From the NCBI RefSeq assembly GCF_029846235.1, contig NZ_JARVWP010000004.1, positions 62,001-126,000 of the forward strand: a stretch of DNA of 64,000 bases. Direction: 5' to 3'. The notes under the pieces are model-generated. The model saw only the letters and a program-made list of their open reading frames with translations, made no database searches and was not told where the DNA came from. Shown one piece after another: positions 9,495 through 20,400 of this stretch (the stretch's first letter is position 1; each line of letters begins with the position of its first letter). The position numbers and the translations under genes are program-made. Source of the DNA: Bradyrhizobium sp. CER78 (GTDB lineage: Bacteria > Pseudomonadota > Alphaproteobacteria > Rhizobiales > Xanthobacteraceae).

Positions 9495-10646
9495 TCAGGA
9501 CCCGGCGATCCTGAGGATGTCGTTATACGTCGCAAACACCATCAACATCAGAACCAAACCCAGCCCGATTCGGAAACCCACCTCTTGCGTCCGCTCGGAA
9601 AGCGGGCGTCCACGGAGCGCCTCCGCGCTGTAGAAAAGCAGGTGTCCGCCATCCAGAAGCGGGATCGGGAACAGGTTCAACAGACCGATCGAGACCGACA
9701 GGATGGCGCAAAGATTGACCACGAACTGGAACCCGGCGCTCGCGGCCTGGCCCGAAAGCTTCGCGATTCCAATGACTCCGCTCACCTCGGCCGGATTGCC
9801 GGTCCCGACGAAAAGCGACCCCAGGAACTTGAACGTGCTGGAAATGATGTACCAGACCTGCTCGACGCCGATCTTCATGGCCTCGAAGACGCCGACCGGC
9901 GCGCTGGATGCTTCGCCGACCTGAGCCTTGTGCTCGATTCCGAGCACGCCGATCTTGTGCGCGTTGCCGAAGGGATCCTTGACCTCCTTCAGCGCCGGCG
10001 TCGCCTTGAGCGAGACCACCGCACCGTCCCGCTTCACCTTGAAGCCAAGCTCTGAACCGGCGTTCGACGCTACGATCCGCTGCATGTCAGCGAAGCTCTG
10101 GATGGCGCTGCCGTCGATATCCACGACGACGTCGCCGACCTTGAAGCCTGCATTGGCGGCGACGCTCTCGGCGACCAGGCCGTCGACCCGGGCGATCGTG
10201 CTGGGCTTGCCGTAATAGAGCGCCATGCCGGCGAAAATCAGAGCGCCGAGGATGAAGTTCGCGATCGGGCCGGCCGCGACGATGGCGGTGCGCTTGCCGA
10301 CGGATTTGTGATGGAAGCTGCCTTCGCGCTCTTCCGCCGTCATGGCGGCAAGCGTCTCGGTCGACGGCGTCGACGCCTCGCTGTCGTCACCGAAGAACTT
10401 GACGTAGCCGCCGAGCGGAATCGCCGAGATCTTCCAGCGAGTGCCATGCCGGTCATTGAAGCCGGCAAGCTCCGGCCCGAAGCCCAGCGAGAAGGTCAGC
10501 ACCTTCACGCCAGCCCAGCGCGCGACCAGGAAATGGCCAAGCTCGTGGAAGAAAACGACGATGGTCAGGACGAAGAGAAACGGAACGATATAGCCGAGCA
10601 GCCCATGGCTCAACGCATTGATACTATGAAGAAAATACTCGGGCAT
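9495..10646 (-). CDS. rseP: RIP zinc metalloprotease RseP
   Basis: A site-2 intramembrane protease of the inner membrane; family members cut anti-sigma factors and remnant signal peptides. The 383-residue protein has HELGH (about residues 34-38, the zinc-binding active site) in the first membrane helix, one PDZ domain around residues 130-210 (VAANAGFKVGDVVVDIDGSAI), and the NLFPIPLLDGGHL motif in the third helix, whose Asp is the third zinc ligand. The ATG at 10646 is chosen because GAGGGG lies 7 nt upstream; an in-frame TTG at 10664 has no such site. It sits between dxr and bamA. Confidence 0.96.
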   Translation of the reverse strand: MPEYFLHSINALSHGLLGYIVPFLFVLTIVVFFHELGHFLVARWAGVKVLTFSLGFGPELAGFNDRHGTRWKISAIPLGGYVKFFGDDSEASTPSTETLAAMTAEEREGSFHHKSVGKRTAIVAAGPIANFILGALIFAGMALYYGKPSTIARVDGLVAESVAANAGFKVGDVVVDIDGSAIQSFADMQRIVASNAGSELGFKVKRDGAVVSLKATPALKEVKDPFGNAHKIGVLGIEHKAQVGEASSAPVGVFEAMKIGVEQVWYIISSTFKFLGSLFVGTGNPAEVSGVIGIAKLSGQAASAGFQFVVNLCAILSVSIGLLNLFPIPLLDGGHLLFYSAEALRGRPLSERTQEVGFRIGLGLVLMLMVFATYNDILRIAGS

Positions 10647-10691
10647 CCGAATTCCCCTCGACAAGAGCGATTAAGCTCCGTCCCCAACCCT

Positions 10692-11918
10692 CTAGGTTGC
10701 CTTTAAGGCAATTTGAGGCAATAGGGCGGCAGCCTTATTTCGCGCGATATGGTCAACGGAAATCGCATCATCCGCCGAGTGCAGTGGTGGCTGATTCCCT
10801 GACCTGATCCAATCATTCATCGTCGCCTCGACCAGCCGGGCGATCGCACCGAACTTGATCTTGCCAGCGATAAACGCGGCGACCGCAATCTCGTTCGCGG
10901 CATTGTAAACCGTCGTCGCGCCGTGCCCCATCCGCAGCGCCTCATAGGCCAGCCGCAGTCCGGGGAAGCGCTCGAAATCCGGTGCCTCGAAGGTGAGCTG
11001 TCCGATCTTGGCGAGATCCAGCTTGGCTGACGGGCCGACGACGCGATCAGGCCAGCCGAGGCAATGCGCGATCGGAATCCGCATGTCAGGCGTGCCGAGC
11101 TGCGCCACCACCGAGCGATCCGAGAACTCGACCATGCCGTGGATGATCGACTGCGGGTGCACCAGCACGTCGATCTCGTCGGGCGCCAGGGCGAACAGAT
11201 AGGACGCCTCGATCACCTCGAGGCCCTTGTTCATCATCGAGGCGGAATCGATCGTGATCTTCTGGCCCATGCTCCAGTTCGGATGCTTCAGCGCCTGTTC
11301 CAGCGTGGCCTGCTCGATGTCGGCCGGAGCCCAGGTGCGGAACGGTCCGCCGGATGCGGTGATGATGACCCGCGTCAGTTCCTCGCGATTACCGGAAGCC
11401 AGCGCCTGGAACAGCGCATTGTGCTCGGAGTCCGCCGGCAGGATACAGGCGCCGGCCTTCTTGGCCCGCTCCATGAAGATGTCGCCGGCGCAGACCAGGC
11501 ACTCCTTGTTGGCGAGCGCGACGGTTGCGCCGCGATCGACCGCGGCAAGCGCCGGCTTCAGACCGGCCGCGCCGCTGACTGCCGCCATCACCCAATCCGC
11601 CGGCCGTGCGGCGGCCTCGATGATAGCACTCTCCCCGGCCCCGCATTCGATCCGGGTTCCAGCCAGCGCGTCCTTCAGCTCGGAAAGCTTCGCCGGATCG
11701 GCGATGGCGGCGAACCGAGCGCCGAACTCTCTGGCGAGCTTTGCGAGGCCTTCAACATTGCTGTTCGCGGTCAGCGCCTCGACCCGGTAGCGGTCGCGCG
11801 CGCCACGCAACAGATCCATCGTGCTATCGCCGATCGAGCCGGTGGCACCGAGGACAGTCACGGTCCGCACGGCTGATGCCGCTACGGCCTTGTTGTTACG
11901 CAACGGAACTGCGCTCAT
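10692..11918 (-). CDS. dxr: 1-deoxy-D-xylulose 5-phosphate reductoisomerase
   Basis: Converts DXP to MEP with NADPH, the committed step of the non-mevalonate isoprenoid pathway. It supplies IPP to the UppS encoded two genes upstream. The 408 residues contain the NADPH-binding [13 protein letters not shown] motif, the metal-binding [12 protein letters not shown] loop, and the substrate-binding [10 protein letters not shown] and [14 protein letters not shown] segments. The ATG at 11918 lies 4 bp after the cdsA stop. Open sequence further upstream is only the out-of-frame end of cdsA. Confidence 0.97.
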   Translation of the reverse strand: MSAVPLRNNKAVAASAVRTVTVLGATGSIGDSTMDLLRGARDRYRVEALTANSNVEGLAKLAREFGARFAAIADPAKLSELKDALAGTRIECGAGESAIIEAAARPADWVMAAVSGAAGLKPALAAVDRGATVALANKECLVCAGDIFMERAKKAGACILPADSEHNALFQALASGNREELTRVIITASGGPFRTWAPADIEQATLEQALKHPNWSMGQKITIDSASMMNKGLEVIEASYLFALAPDEIDVLVHPQSIIHGMVEFSDRSVVAQLGTPDMRIPIAHCLGWPDRVVGPSAKLDLAKIGQLTFEAPDFERFPGLRLAYEALRMGHGATTVYNAANEIAVAAFIAGKIKFGAIARLVEATMNDWIRSGNQPPLHSADDAISVDHIARNKAAALLPQIALKAT

Positions 11919-11922
11919 CTCA

Positions 11923-12795
11923 TCACCAAACCATAAGACCGCGTCCGACGCCATCGGCGCCACCACGGAGAAAGCCGAAAATCGCCGCCACAATGACGGC
12001 CGCGACAAATCCGTCCAGGCGATCCAGCAGGCCGCCATGGCCGGGAATGATGTGGCTCGAATCCTTCACCCCGAACCGCCGCTTGACCGCGGATTCGAAG
12101 AGATCGCCGAGTTGCGAGACCACCGACAACACGGCTCCGAGCATCAGCAGCGCCCCGGTCGTCCCGATCTCGAAGGCGGCAAAGCCGGCCGCAACAATCA
12201 GGCTCGCCACGAAACCGCCGATCGCGCCAGCCCATGTCTTCTTCGGGCTGACCCGCACCCAGAGCTTCGGCCCGCCGATGCTGCGGCCTGCGAAATAGCC
12301 GCCGATATCGGTGACCCACACGATCAGCAGCACGAACATCAGCGCGGCGAAGCCCTTCGCCGTATCGAGACGCAGCACGACCGATGCGATCTCGGCGGCC
12401 GCGGCATAGAGCAATCCCGCAATTGCCCAGCTGCGCCGCTCGCCCGACGTCAACGCCACCGCGACCACACCGACCACGAGCACGTCCAGGGCCGCATCGA
12501 TGCGGCCGGCCATCAAACAAAGTCCGATCAGCAGCAGCGCGGCGGCACCGGGCACCACGACGCGGAGTTCGCGTCCGAACCCGGTAACCGCGAGCCATTC
12601 CACAAACAGGCCGACCGCCACCAGCGTCACCAACAGCGACCAGGCGACGCCACCCAGATAGGCCAATGCGATCGCAACCGGCGCCAGCACCAGCGCCGCA
12701 ACCACGCGCATCGCGAGGTTGCGCGACCCCTGCTCGCCTGCTGCCGCCGCGGGCTGCTCGCTTGCTGCCGCAGGTGCGGCTTCGCCCTCGCTCAC
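11923..12795 (-). CDS. cdsA: Phosphatidate cytidylyltransferase
   Basis: Makes CDP-diacylglycerol from CTP and phosphatidic acid for phospholipid synthesis. It is an inner-membrane protein of 290 residues. After an Ala/Glu/Gln-rich cytoplasmic N-terminus (residues 1-25) it has about eight hydrophobic helices. The family signature is seen near the C-terminus: [13 protein letters not shown] and [19 protein letters not shown], followed by [13 protein letters not shown]. Its start overlaps the uppS stop by 4 bp (ATGA). It is part of frr-uppS-cdsA-dxr-rseP. Confidence 0.95.
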   Translation of the reverse strand: MSEGEAAPAAASEQPAAAAGEQGSRNLAMRVVAALVLAPVAIALAYLGGVAWSLLVTLVAVGLFVEWLAVTGFGRELRVVVPGAAALLLIGLCLMAGRIDAALDVLVVGVVAVALTSGERRSWAIAGLLYAAAAEIASVVLRLDTAKGFAALMFVLLIVWVTDIGGYFAGRSIGGPKLWVRVSPKKTWAGAIGGFVASLIVAAGFAAFEIGTTGALLMLGAVLSVVSQLGDLFESAVKRRFGVKDSSHIIPGHGGLLDRLDGFVAAVIVAAIFGFLRGGADGVGRGLMVW

Positions 12796-13550
12796 GAGCC
12801 GGTTTTCACGGCGAGACCACCGAACCGGCGCTCGCGCTTGCCATATTCCGCAATCGCGCCCTCGAGCGCCGCCTTGTCGAAATCCGGCCAGTGAATCGGC
12901 ACGAACACCAGCTCGCTATAGGCGGCCTGCCACATCAGGAAGTTCGACAGACGCTGCTCGCCGCTGGTGCGGATGATCAGATCCGGATCCGGAATGTCGG
13001 GCGCATCGAGATAGTGCCCGAGTGTGTCGGCATCGATCGAGTTGGCGTCGCGCTTGCCTTCGGCGACCTCGCGCGCAAGGCGCCGCGCGGCGGCGGCGAT
13101 CTCCGCTCGCGAACCGTAGTTGAAGGCGACAACAAGGTTGAGCTTGCTATTGTTCCTCGTGAGCTCTTCGGCCTCGTTGAGCAGCGCGCAGATGTCGCCG
13201 TCGAGCCCGTCGCGCTCACCGATCACACGCACCCTCACCCCATCGCGGTGCAGCGTCGCCAGATCGTTGCGGATAAAGCGGCGCAGCAGGCCGAACAGAT
13301 CGCCGATCTCGCTCGCGGGTCGCGACCAGTTCTCCGAGCTGAACGAAAAGATCGTTAGATAGACGATGCCGAGTTCATGGGCCGCACGCACCACGCGGCG
13401 CAGCGCCTCGACGCCGCGGCGATGGCCCTCGACGCGCGGCAGGCCGCGCGAAGCGGCCCAGCGCCCGTTGCCGTCCATGATGATCGCCACATGCAACGGA
13501 CTTCCGGAGCGATCCGGTCCGTCAGTCGCTGGGGCGGCGGCGTTCGACAT
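12792..13550 (-). CDS. uppS: Undecaprenyl diphosphate synthase
   Basis: A cis-prenyltransferase that condenses IPP units onto farnesyl diphosphate to give the C55 lipid carrier for peptidoglycan and O-antigen. In the 252 residues the catalytic motif [10 protein letters not shown] is near position 24, with [12 protein letters not shown] following. The C-terminal substrate-binding signature is [20 protein letters not shown]. It overlaps cdsA by 4 bp and follows frr by 19 bp. Confidence 0.96.
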   Translation of the reverse strand: MSNAAAPATDGPDRSGSPLHVAIIMDGNGRWAASRGLPRVEGHRRGVEALRRVVRAAHELGIVYLTIFSFSSENWSRPASEIGDLFGLLRRFIRNDLATLHRDGVRVRVIGERDGLDGDICALLNEAEELTRNNSKLNLVVAFNYGSRAEIAAAARRLAREVAEGKRDANSIDADTLGHYLDAPDIPDPDLIIRTSGEQRLSNFLMWQAAYSELVFVPIHWPDFDKAALEGAIAEYGKRERRFGGLAVKTGS

Positions 13551-13569
13551 CGGCTCTTCCCGTACCGTC

Positions 13570-14133
13570 TCAGACCGTCAGGATTTCCTTTTCCTTGGCA
13601 GCAAGCAGCTGATCGATTTCGACGATCATGCCGTCGGTCGCCTTCTGCACCTCGTTCGACAGGCGCTCCTGATCGTCCTCGGATATCTCGTGATTCTTCT
13701 CGAGCTTCTTGATCACGTCGAGGCCGTCACGGCGCACATGGCGCACCGCGACCTTGGCCGCTTCGGCGTATTTATGCGCGACCTTGACGAGCTCCTTGCG
13801 GCGTTCCTCGTTGAGCTCGGGAATGCGCAGCCGCAGCACCTGGCCTTCGGTCGCCGGCGACAGGCCGAGGTTCGAATCGACGATCGCCTTTTCGACCGCC
13901 TTCACCATCGTCTTGTCCCAGACCTGCACCGAGAGCAGGCGCGGCTCGGGCACGCTGATGGTCGCAACCTGGTTGAGCGGCATATGCGAGCCGTAAGCCT
14001 CGACCTGGACCGGCTCCAGCATGGACGCCGCAGCGCGGCCGGTCCGCAGACCGCCGAGCTCGTGCTTGAGCGATTGTGTGGCGCCCTGCATGCGGCGCTT
14101 CACGTCGTTGATGTCAAAACCAGGTGCGGCCAT
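13570..14133 (-). CDS. frr: Ribosome recycling factor
   Basis: Splits the post-termination ribosome together with EF-G. The 187-residue protein starts [39 protein letters not shown] and has the expected [25 protein letters not shown] helix. The ATG at 14133 has GGGAG upstream. In-frame sequence up to 14313 would overlap pyrH and is rejected. It lies 73 bp downstream of pyrH in the classic rpsB-tsf-pyrH-frr order. Confidence 0.96.
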   Translation of the reverse strand: MAAPGFDINDVKRRMQGATQSLKHELGGLRTGRAAASMLEPVQVEAYGSHMPLNQVATISVPEPRLLSVQVWDKTMVKAVEKAIVDSNLGLSPATEGQVLRLRIPELNEERRKELVKVAHKYAEAAKVAVRHVRRDGLDVIKKLEKNHEISEDDQERLSNEVQKATDGMIVEIDQLLAAKEKEILTV

Positions 14134-14206
14134 GACGTTCTCCCTTTCACTAGAAACCGGCTGTCGACGCCCTCGAGCCCAAAATCTGGACCCGGAGGCG
14201 CGGCAA

Positions 14207-14923
14207 TCAGCCGGCGACGACCGTGCCGTGTCCGGACCCGCGCAGAATCGCACCGATCGAACCGGGCTCCGCGATCGAGAACACGATGATAGGCAGCGAC
14301 GTCTCGCGGGCAAGCGCGAAAGCAGTCGCGTCCATGACCTTGTAGCCGCCCTCGATCGCCTGCGAATGGGTCAGGCGGTCGAAGCGCTTGGCTTTGGGGT
14401 CCTTCTTCGGATCGGCGTCATAGACGCCGTCGACATTGGTGGCTTTGAGCACCGCCTGCGCGCCGATCTCGGCCGCACGCAGCACGGCGGTGGTATCGGT
14501 GGTGAAGAACGGGTTGCCGGTTCCACCGCCGAGCAGGACGATGCGTCCCTCGGCCAGATATTTGTGCGCCGCACCACGGGTGAATAGCTCGGAAATCTCC
14601 GGCATCACGAATGCCGACAAGGTCCGCGCCGCCGTCCCCTTGCGCTCGATCGCCGCCTCGAGCGCGAGGCAGTTCATCATGGTCGCGAGCATGCCCATGG
14701 TGTCGCCGGTCGGCCGCGACACGCCACGCGAGGACACCTCGACGCCGCGGACGATATTGCCGCCGCCGATCACGACAGCGACCTCGACGCCGAGCTTGCG
14801 GGCCGCGATCAGGTCGTCGGCAACGCGGTCGACCGTCGGTTGATCGATACCGAACCCGTGGGAGCCGGCCAGATATTCGCCGGACAGCTTGATCACCACG
14901 CGACGATAGATCGGCTCAGCCAT
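14207..14923 (-). CDS. pyrH: UMP kinase
   Basis: Phosphorylates UMP to UDP with ATP in pyrimidine nucleotide synthesis. It is a hexameric amino-acid-kinase-fold enzyme of 238 residues. Motifs seen are [25 protein letters not shown] (nucleotide binding), [14 protein letters not shown] and the [21 protein letters not shown] phosphate-binding loop. It stands between tsf and frr, as in most proteobacteria. Confidence 0.97.
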   Translation of the reverse strand: MAEPIYRRVVIKLSGEYLAGSHGFGIDQPTVDRVADDLIAARKLGVEVAVVIGGGNIVRGVEVSSRGVSRPTGDTMGMLATMMNCLALEAAIERKGTAARTLSAFVMPEISELFTRGAAHKYLAEGRIVLLGGGTGNPFFTTDTTAVLRAAEIGAQAVLKATNVDGVYDADPKKDPKAKRFDRLTHSQAIEGGYKVMDATAFALARETSLPIIVFSIAEPGSIGAILRGSGHGTVVAG

Positions 14924-14958
14924 GATGCGATCGCTTTCTTATCCCGCGCAGGCAGGCC

Positions 14959-14976
14959 TCCGGCGCATGCGCCGGA
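14959..14976. repeat. 18-bp perfect palindrome between tsf and pyrH
   Basis: TCCGGCGCA followed by its exact complement fills most of the 69-bp gap. Partly complementary CAGGC/GCCTG flanks extend the stem with a bulge. No T run follows on the minus strand, so it looks like an mRNA hairpin that may affect the tsf/pyrH transcript ratio rather than a full terminator. Confidence 0.5.
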
Positions 14977-14992
14977 CGCCTGGTGTCAGCGG

Positions 14993-15916
14993 TTACTTCT
15001 TGCCGCTGGCGGCGGCGACTTCGGCGGCGAAGTCGCTTTCCTGCTTCTCGATTCCCTCACCGAGAGCATAGTTCACAAAGCCAGCGATTTTGATCGGCCC
15101 GCCGACCTTACCCTCAGCTTCCTTCACCGCCTGGGCGACGGACTTGCCGCTGTCGTGGATGAAGGCCTGATCGAGGAGGCAAACCTCCTTGTAGTAGGTC
15201 TTCAGGCCGGAATCGACGATCTTCTCGATGACGTTCTCGGGCTTGCCCTGCTGGCGGTACTTGTCGGCCAGCACGTCCTTCTCGCGCTTGACGGTCTCCG
15301 GATCGAGCCCGGCCGGGTCGAGCGCCAGCGGCTTCGCCGCCGCGACATGCATGGCGAGCTGGCGGCCGAGCACCGCGAGCTCGTCGGTCTTGCCGGTGGA
15401 CTCCAGCGCCACGATCACACCGATCTTGCCGGCGCCCTCGATGACAGCGTTGTGGACATAGCTCGACACCACACCCTTGCTCACCTCGAGCGAAGCGGCG
15501 CGGCGCAACGACATGTTCTCGCCGATGGTCGCGATCGCGTCCGAGATCGCCCGCTCCACCGTGAAGTCGCCAACCTTGGCGGCCTTAATGGCCTCGACGT
15601 CGGAGCCGTGCTTCAGCGCGACCTGAGCAATCATCTTGACCAGGCCCTGGAACTGCTCGTTGCGCGCGACGAAGTCGGTCTCCGAATTGACCTCGACCAG
15701 CACGCCCTTGGTGCCGGAGGTCAGCGCGCCGATCAGGCCCTCGGCCGCCACGCGACCGGCCTTCTTCGCAGCCTTGGAGAGGCCCTTCTTGCGCAGCCAA
15801 TCCTGCGCAGCGGTCATGTCACCGTCGGTCTCGGTCAGCGCCGCCTTGCAATCCATCATGCCCGCGCCGGTCGACTCGCGGAGTTCCTTGACCATCGCTG
15901 CAGAGATCGTTGCCAT
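14993..15916 (-). CDS. tsf: Translation elongation factor Ts
   Basis: The nucleotide-exchange factor for EF-Tu. The 307-residue protein has an N-terminal UBA-like domain ([34 protein letters not shown]), the TDFV motif ([13 protein letters not shown], residues about 77-90) that contacts EF-Tu, and the core domains and C-terminal module. It lies downstream of rpsB, separated by 127 bp holding two strong hairpins. Confidence 0.97.
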   Translation of the reverse strand: MATISAAMVKELRESTGAGMMDCKAALTETDGDMTAAQDWLRKKGLSKAAKKAGRVAAEGLIGALTSGTKGVLVEVNSETDFVARNEQFQGLVKMIAQVALKHGSDVEAIKAAKVGDFTVERAISDAIATIGENMSLRRAASLEVSKGVVSSYVHNAVIEGAGKIGVIVALESTGKTDELAVLGRQLAMHVAAAKPLALDPAGLDPETVKREKDVLADKYRQQGKPENVIEKIVDSGLKTYYKEVCLLDQAFIHDSGKSVAQAVKEAEGKVGGPIKIAGFVNYALGEGIEKQESDFAAEVAAASGKK

Positions 15917-15948
15917 CGTTCCATGTCCTTCTTGCCTGTACAGAAACC

Positions 15949-15968
15949 GCGGCGCCCGATGGCGCCGC
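15949..15968. repeat. Hairpin 2 in the rpsB-tsf gap
   Basis: A perfect 8-bp inverted repeat (GCGGCGCC, 15949-15956; complement 15961-15968) with loop CGAT. On the minus strand it is followed by GGTTTCTGT, only weakly T-rich, so it may act as an attenuator. Confidence 0.5.
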
Positions 15969-16005
15969 TGTCAGCGACAGGAAAATCGTTGTTCGTGGAA
16001 TAGAA

Positions 16006-16036
16006 GCGGCGGCCGGGCAGATCCCGGCCACGCCGC
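16006..16036 (-). terminator. Strong stem-loop after rpsB, probable attenuator
   Basis: A 12-bp GC-rich stem (GCGGC plus GGCCGGG paired with CCCGGCC plus GCCGC, with a 2-nt bulge) around a 5-nt loop starts 8 bp past the rpsB stop. On the minus strand it is followed by TTCTATT. This may reduce transcription from rpsB into tsf. Full termination is unlikely, since no clear promoter for tsf is seen. Confidence 0.45.
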
Positions 16037-16043
16037 GTAACTG

Positions 16044-17036
16044 TTATTCCGCTTCGGCGAGCGTCTTGGCTTGGGCGACCCAGGCATCGGCGCGGCTCGG
16101 CAGACCGACTTCTTCGCCGATCTTGTGCGCGGTGTCGTGATCGAGCTCGGCGAGCTGCCAGTAGTGGAAGATGCCGAGGTCGTTGAGCTTCTTCTCGATC
16201 GCGCCGGACACGCCGGTGAGCTTCTTGAGGTTGTCGGCGGTGCCGCGCGGGCCGGCCAGCCCCTGGAAGCCGGACGGCGCCGCCGCCGGAAGGTCTTCCT
16301 GCACCGGCGATGCCGAGGCACCGATATCGATTCCGGAATCGCCCTGAGCGCGCGAGATGCCGTCGATGGCGGCGCGCGCTACGAGGTCGCAGTACAGCGA
16401 GATCGCGCGGCCGGCGTCGTCATTGCCCGGCACCACATAGGTGATGCCCTTCGGGTCCGAATTGGTATCGACGATCGCGGCGACCGGGATGTTGAGCCGC
16501 TGGGCTTCCTGGATCGCGATGTCTTCCTTGTTGGTGTCGATCACGAAGATCATGTCCGGAAGACCGCCCATGTCCTTGATGCCGCCGAGCGAACGGTCGA
16601 GCTTGTCGCGCTCGCGCTGCAGCGTCAGCCGCTCCTTCTTGGTGTAGGAGTTGGCTTCGCCCGACGAGAGCACGTCGTCGAGATGCCGCAGGCGCTTGAT
16701 CGAGGCCGAGATCGTCTTCCAGTTGGTCAGCGTGCCGCCGAGCCAGCGCGAGTTGACGAAGTACTGCGCCGAACGCTTGGCCGCATCGGCAACGCCGTCC
16801 TGGGCCGAGCGCTTGGTGCCGACGAACAGGATACGGCCGCCCTTGGCGACGGTATCGCTGACCGCCTGCAGGGCACGGTGCAGCATCGGCACGGTCTGCG
16901 CGAGGTCGATGATGTGGATGTTGTTGCGGGCGCCGAAGATGTAATCCTGCATCTTCGGATTCCAGCGGTGGGCCTGGTGGCCAAAGTGAACGCCAGCTTC
17001 AAGCAACTGACGCATAGAAAAATCGGGCAGCGACAT
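16044..17036 (-). CDS. rpsB: 30S ribosomal protein S2 with C-terminal extension
   Basis: Small-subunit ribosomal protein. The 330 residues start [29 protein letters not shown], the family signature, and include the conserved [22 protein letters not shown] and [18 protein letters not shown] segments. After about residue 245 a linker leads to a 60-residue domain ([33 protein letters not shown]) that resembles a helix-hairpin-helix module. E. coli S2 lacks this, but related rhizobia have it. The ATG at 17036 is chosen from family alignment; open sequence to 17174 is leader. Confidence 0.96.
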   Translation of the reverse strand: MSLPDFSMRQLLEAGVHFGHQAHRWNPKMQDYIFGARNNIHIIDLAQTVPMLHRALQAVSDTVAKGGRILFVGTKRSAQDGVADAAKRSAQYFVNSRWLGGTLTNWKTISASIKRLRHLDDVLSSGEANSYTKKERLTLQRERDKLDRSLGGIKDMGGLPDMIFVIDTNKEDIAIQEAQRLNIPVAAIVDTNSDPKGITYVVPGNDDAGRAISLYCDLVARAAIDGISRAQGDSGIDIGASASPVQEDLPAAAPSGFQGLAGPRGTADNLKKLTGVSGAIEKKLNDLGIFHYWQLAELDHDTAHKIGEEVGLPSRADAWVAQAKTLAEAE

Positions 17037-17446
17037 AGTGATAATTCTCCGGTTGGTTCCTCCGGAAACGTGTGAGCAGACGAGCCTTATGGCCCGGCTG
17101 CCACCGGACGGCCTTTTGAGCCATGTTTCCGTGTGAGATGGCGCGCTATATAGCGCGATTTGCGCCAGAAGCAAGGAAATACGGCCGGTTACACCGGCCG
17201 GACAGGCCCAAATCGTGCCGAAACGGCCCTGTTTGGCGGCCTAAGGGCTACCGCGGGTGCGCGCGGCCAAAATATCGAAAAACAACCCCATGCAAAGGAG
17301 CTGGCGGCGACCGGCATTGGACAAGCAGCTTAACCCGTCGGGCAAAATCACCGCCACATTTCCAATATTCCGAAATCGTGCACCCACTCCTCGCGGGCGC
17401 CGTGAAACATCGCCCTCTTTAGACGCCAAATGCGATCGCCCTACCC
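17037..17446. other. 410-bp gap between dnaE and rpsB: leader and promoter of rpsB
   Basis: It contains a likely rpsB promoter, a hairpin at 17183-17199 (GGCCGGT, 3-nt loop, complement) upstream of that promoter, and about 110 nt of untranslated leader. A 62-codon open stretch on the minus strand (17241-17429) shows no recognisable protein features and is not called. No clear dnaE terminator was found. Confidence 0.5.
17147..17174 (-). promoter_or_regulatory. Putative rpsB promoter
   Basis: On the minus strand, TTGCTT (17174-17169), a 16-nt spacer and TATATA (17152-17147) resemble a housekeeping promoter. This gives a leader of roughly 100 nt before the rpsB ATG. Confidence 0.4.
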
Positions 17447-20400
17447 CTACAGCGTCTGCACGTCGACCACGCCCGCGACGGCCTTGATCGCGCCGGCGAT
17501 CTGCGGCGAGACCTTGTAGCGGCCGGGCAGCTTCATCTCGACCTCGGTTTCGAGGTCCAGCATCATCACCAGCGAGACGTCGCCGTCCGCCCCCGCCATC
17601 GGTGCTGCCAGCGCGGCTGCCGGCTTCACCACAGGCGCCTTTGCGGGACCGCCCGGGGCCGGCGCGGCGTCCGGCATATTGAGGCGGCGGGCGATCGAAT
17701 CGAGCGGCTTGGTGTCACGCACGAAGATCCGCAGGCCCTTTTGGGTCTTGGCCGCGGCGTGATCCAGCGGCTCCGCGTGCAGCACCCGCGCCCGCACGTC
17801 CTCGCCCTGTAGTTCGGCGCCGAGTTGCAGCAGCACGGCCGCGCCGGGCTCGAGCACATCGCGGTACTGTGCGAGGCCCTCGGAGAACAGCACTGCCTCG
17901 AAATGGCCGGTCGGATCCGACAGGCCCATGATGCCCATCTTGTTGCCGGTCTTGGTGCGCCGCTCCATGCGCGACACCACGGTTGCCGCAACCTTGCCCG
18001 CCGTGGCGCCGGTCTTCACCGCGCGCGAGAACTCCGCCCAGGATTGCACGCGCAGCCGCTTCAGCGCGGTCGCGTAGTCGTCGAGCGGATGGCCGGACAG
18101 GAAGAAGCCGATCGCATCATATTCGCGCCGCAGCCGGTCCGCGGGTAACCACGGCTCGACTTGCGGCAGCGTGATGCTGGGCGCATCCGGAGCGCTGCCG
18201 AACATGTCGTTCTGGCCCGAGGTTGCCGCCTCGTGGCTGCGCTGGCACGCCGCGAGGATCGCATCGGCGCCGGCGAACACGCGGGCCCGGTTCGGGTCCA
18301 GCGTGTCGAAGGCGCCGGCTGCCGCAAGGCTCTCGATGATCCGCTTGTTGACGGCGCGCGGGCTGACCCGCGCGGCGAAATCGGCGAGCGAGGTGAAGGC
18401 GCCCTTCTTGTTACGCTCCTCAATGATCTGCTCGACGGCTTGGATGCCGACGCCCTTCAGCGCGGCGAGCGCGTAGTAGATCGTGTTGCCGCTGACCTCG
18501 AAGGTCGGGCCGGAGCGGTTGATGTTGGGCGCCTCGACCTTGATGCCGAGCCGCTGCGCCTCGGAGCGGAATTCGGACAGCTTGTCGGTGTTGTTGAGTT
18601 CCAGCGTCATCGACGCTGCCAGGAACTCAACCGGGTAATGCGCCTTCATGTAGGCGGTGTGGTACGACACCAGCGCATAGGCCGCCGCGTGGCTCTTGTT
18701 GAAGCCGTAGTCGGCGAACTTGGCGAGCAGTTCGAAGATCGTCTCCGCCTGCCCCTTCGCCACGCCGTTCTTCATCGCGCCGGCAACGAAGATGTCGCGC
18801 TGCTTGTCCATCTCGGCGCGGATCTTCTTGCCCATCGCGCGCCGCAGCAGGTCGGCTTGGCCGAGCGAGTAGCCCGCCATCTGCTGCGCGATCTGCATCA
18901 CCTGTTCCTGGTAGATGATGACGCCGAAGGTCTCCTTCAGGATCGGCTCCAGGATCGGGTGCAGATATTCCGGCTCCTCGTCGCCGTGCTTGCGCGCGCA
19001 ATAGGTCGGGATGTTCGCCATCGGGCCCGGGCGATACAGCGCCACCAGCGCGATGATGTCCTCGAAGCGGTCCGGCCGCATGTCGATCAGCGCGCGCCGC
19101 ATGCCCTGGCTTTCCACCTGGAACACGCCGACCACATCGCCCCGTGCCAGCATCTGGTAGCTCGGCGCATCGTCGATCGGCAGCGTCGCGAGGTCGACAT
19201 GAACGTCGCGCTGCTTGAGCAGCTTGACCGCGACGTCGAGCACCGTCAGCGTCTTGAGGCCGAGGAAGTCGAACTTCACGAGCCCCGCCGGCTCGACCCA
19301 TTTCATGTTGAACTGGGTCACCGGCATGTCGGATTTCGGATCGCGGTACATCGGCACCAGCTCGCTCAGCGGCCGGTCACCGATCACGATACCCGCGGCG
19401 TGGGTCGAGGCATGGCGTGTCAGACCCTCGAGGCGCTGCGCGATGTCGAAGGCACGCGCCACCACCGGATCCTCGTCGCGAAACGCCTGCAGCTTCGGCT
19501 CGCCCTCGATCGCCTGCGCCAGCGTCACCGGCGCGGCGGGATTTTGCGGCACCAGCTTGGTCAGCTTGTCGACCTGCCCGTACGGCATCTGCAGCACGCG
19601 CCCGACGTCGCGCAACACGCCGCGCGCCTGCAACGTACCGAAGGTGATGATCTGCGCCACCTGGTCGCGGCCGTAGCGCTCCTGCACGTACTGGATCACC
19701 TCGCCACGGCGGTCCTGGCAGAAGTCGATGTCGAAGTCCGGCATCGAGACGCGTTCCGGATTGAGGAAGCGCTCGAACAGCAGCGCGAAGCGCATCGGAT
19801 CGAGGTCGGTGATGGTGAGCACCCATGCGACCAGCGAGCCGGCGCCGGAGCCGCGGCCCGGTCCGACCGGAATGCCCTGCGCCTTTGCCCATTTGATGAA
19901 GTCCGACACGATCAGGAAGTAGCCCGCGTATTTCATGCGGGTGATGACGTCGAGCTCGAAGGCAAGCCGCTTGCTGTAGTCCTCCTCCGTCATGCCCGGC
20001 GAGAGACCGTGCACCCGCAGGCGATTGGCGAGCCCCTCCTCGGCCTGGCGCTTCAGCTCGGCAGCCTCGTCGGCGGCGGCATCGGAACTCTGTGCGGCAC
20101 CGACCGTGAAGAACGGCAGGATCGGCTTGCGGGTCTTCGGACGGAACGAGCAGCGCTCGGCGATCTCGACCGTCGAGGCCAGCGCCTCCGGGATGTCGGC
20201 GAACAGCACCGCCATTTCCGCGCGGGTCTTGAAGCGGTGATCCGGGGTCAATTGCTCGCGGTTGGTCTCGGCGATCAGGTGGCCACCGGCGATGCACAGC
20301 AGCGCGTCATGCGATTCGTAGTCGTCGCTGCTGGCGAAATAGGGCTCGTTGGTCGCAACCAGCGGCAGGCCCTTCGCATAGGCGAGATCGATCAGGCCGC

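Noticed and set aside
17241..17429. A 62-codon minus-strand frame between dnaE and rpsB
   Set aside because: No start signal or conserved motif; probably part of the dnaE 3' and rpsB 5' untranslated DNA.
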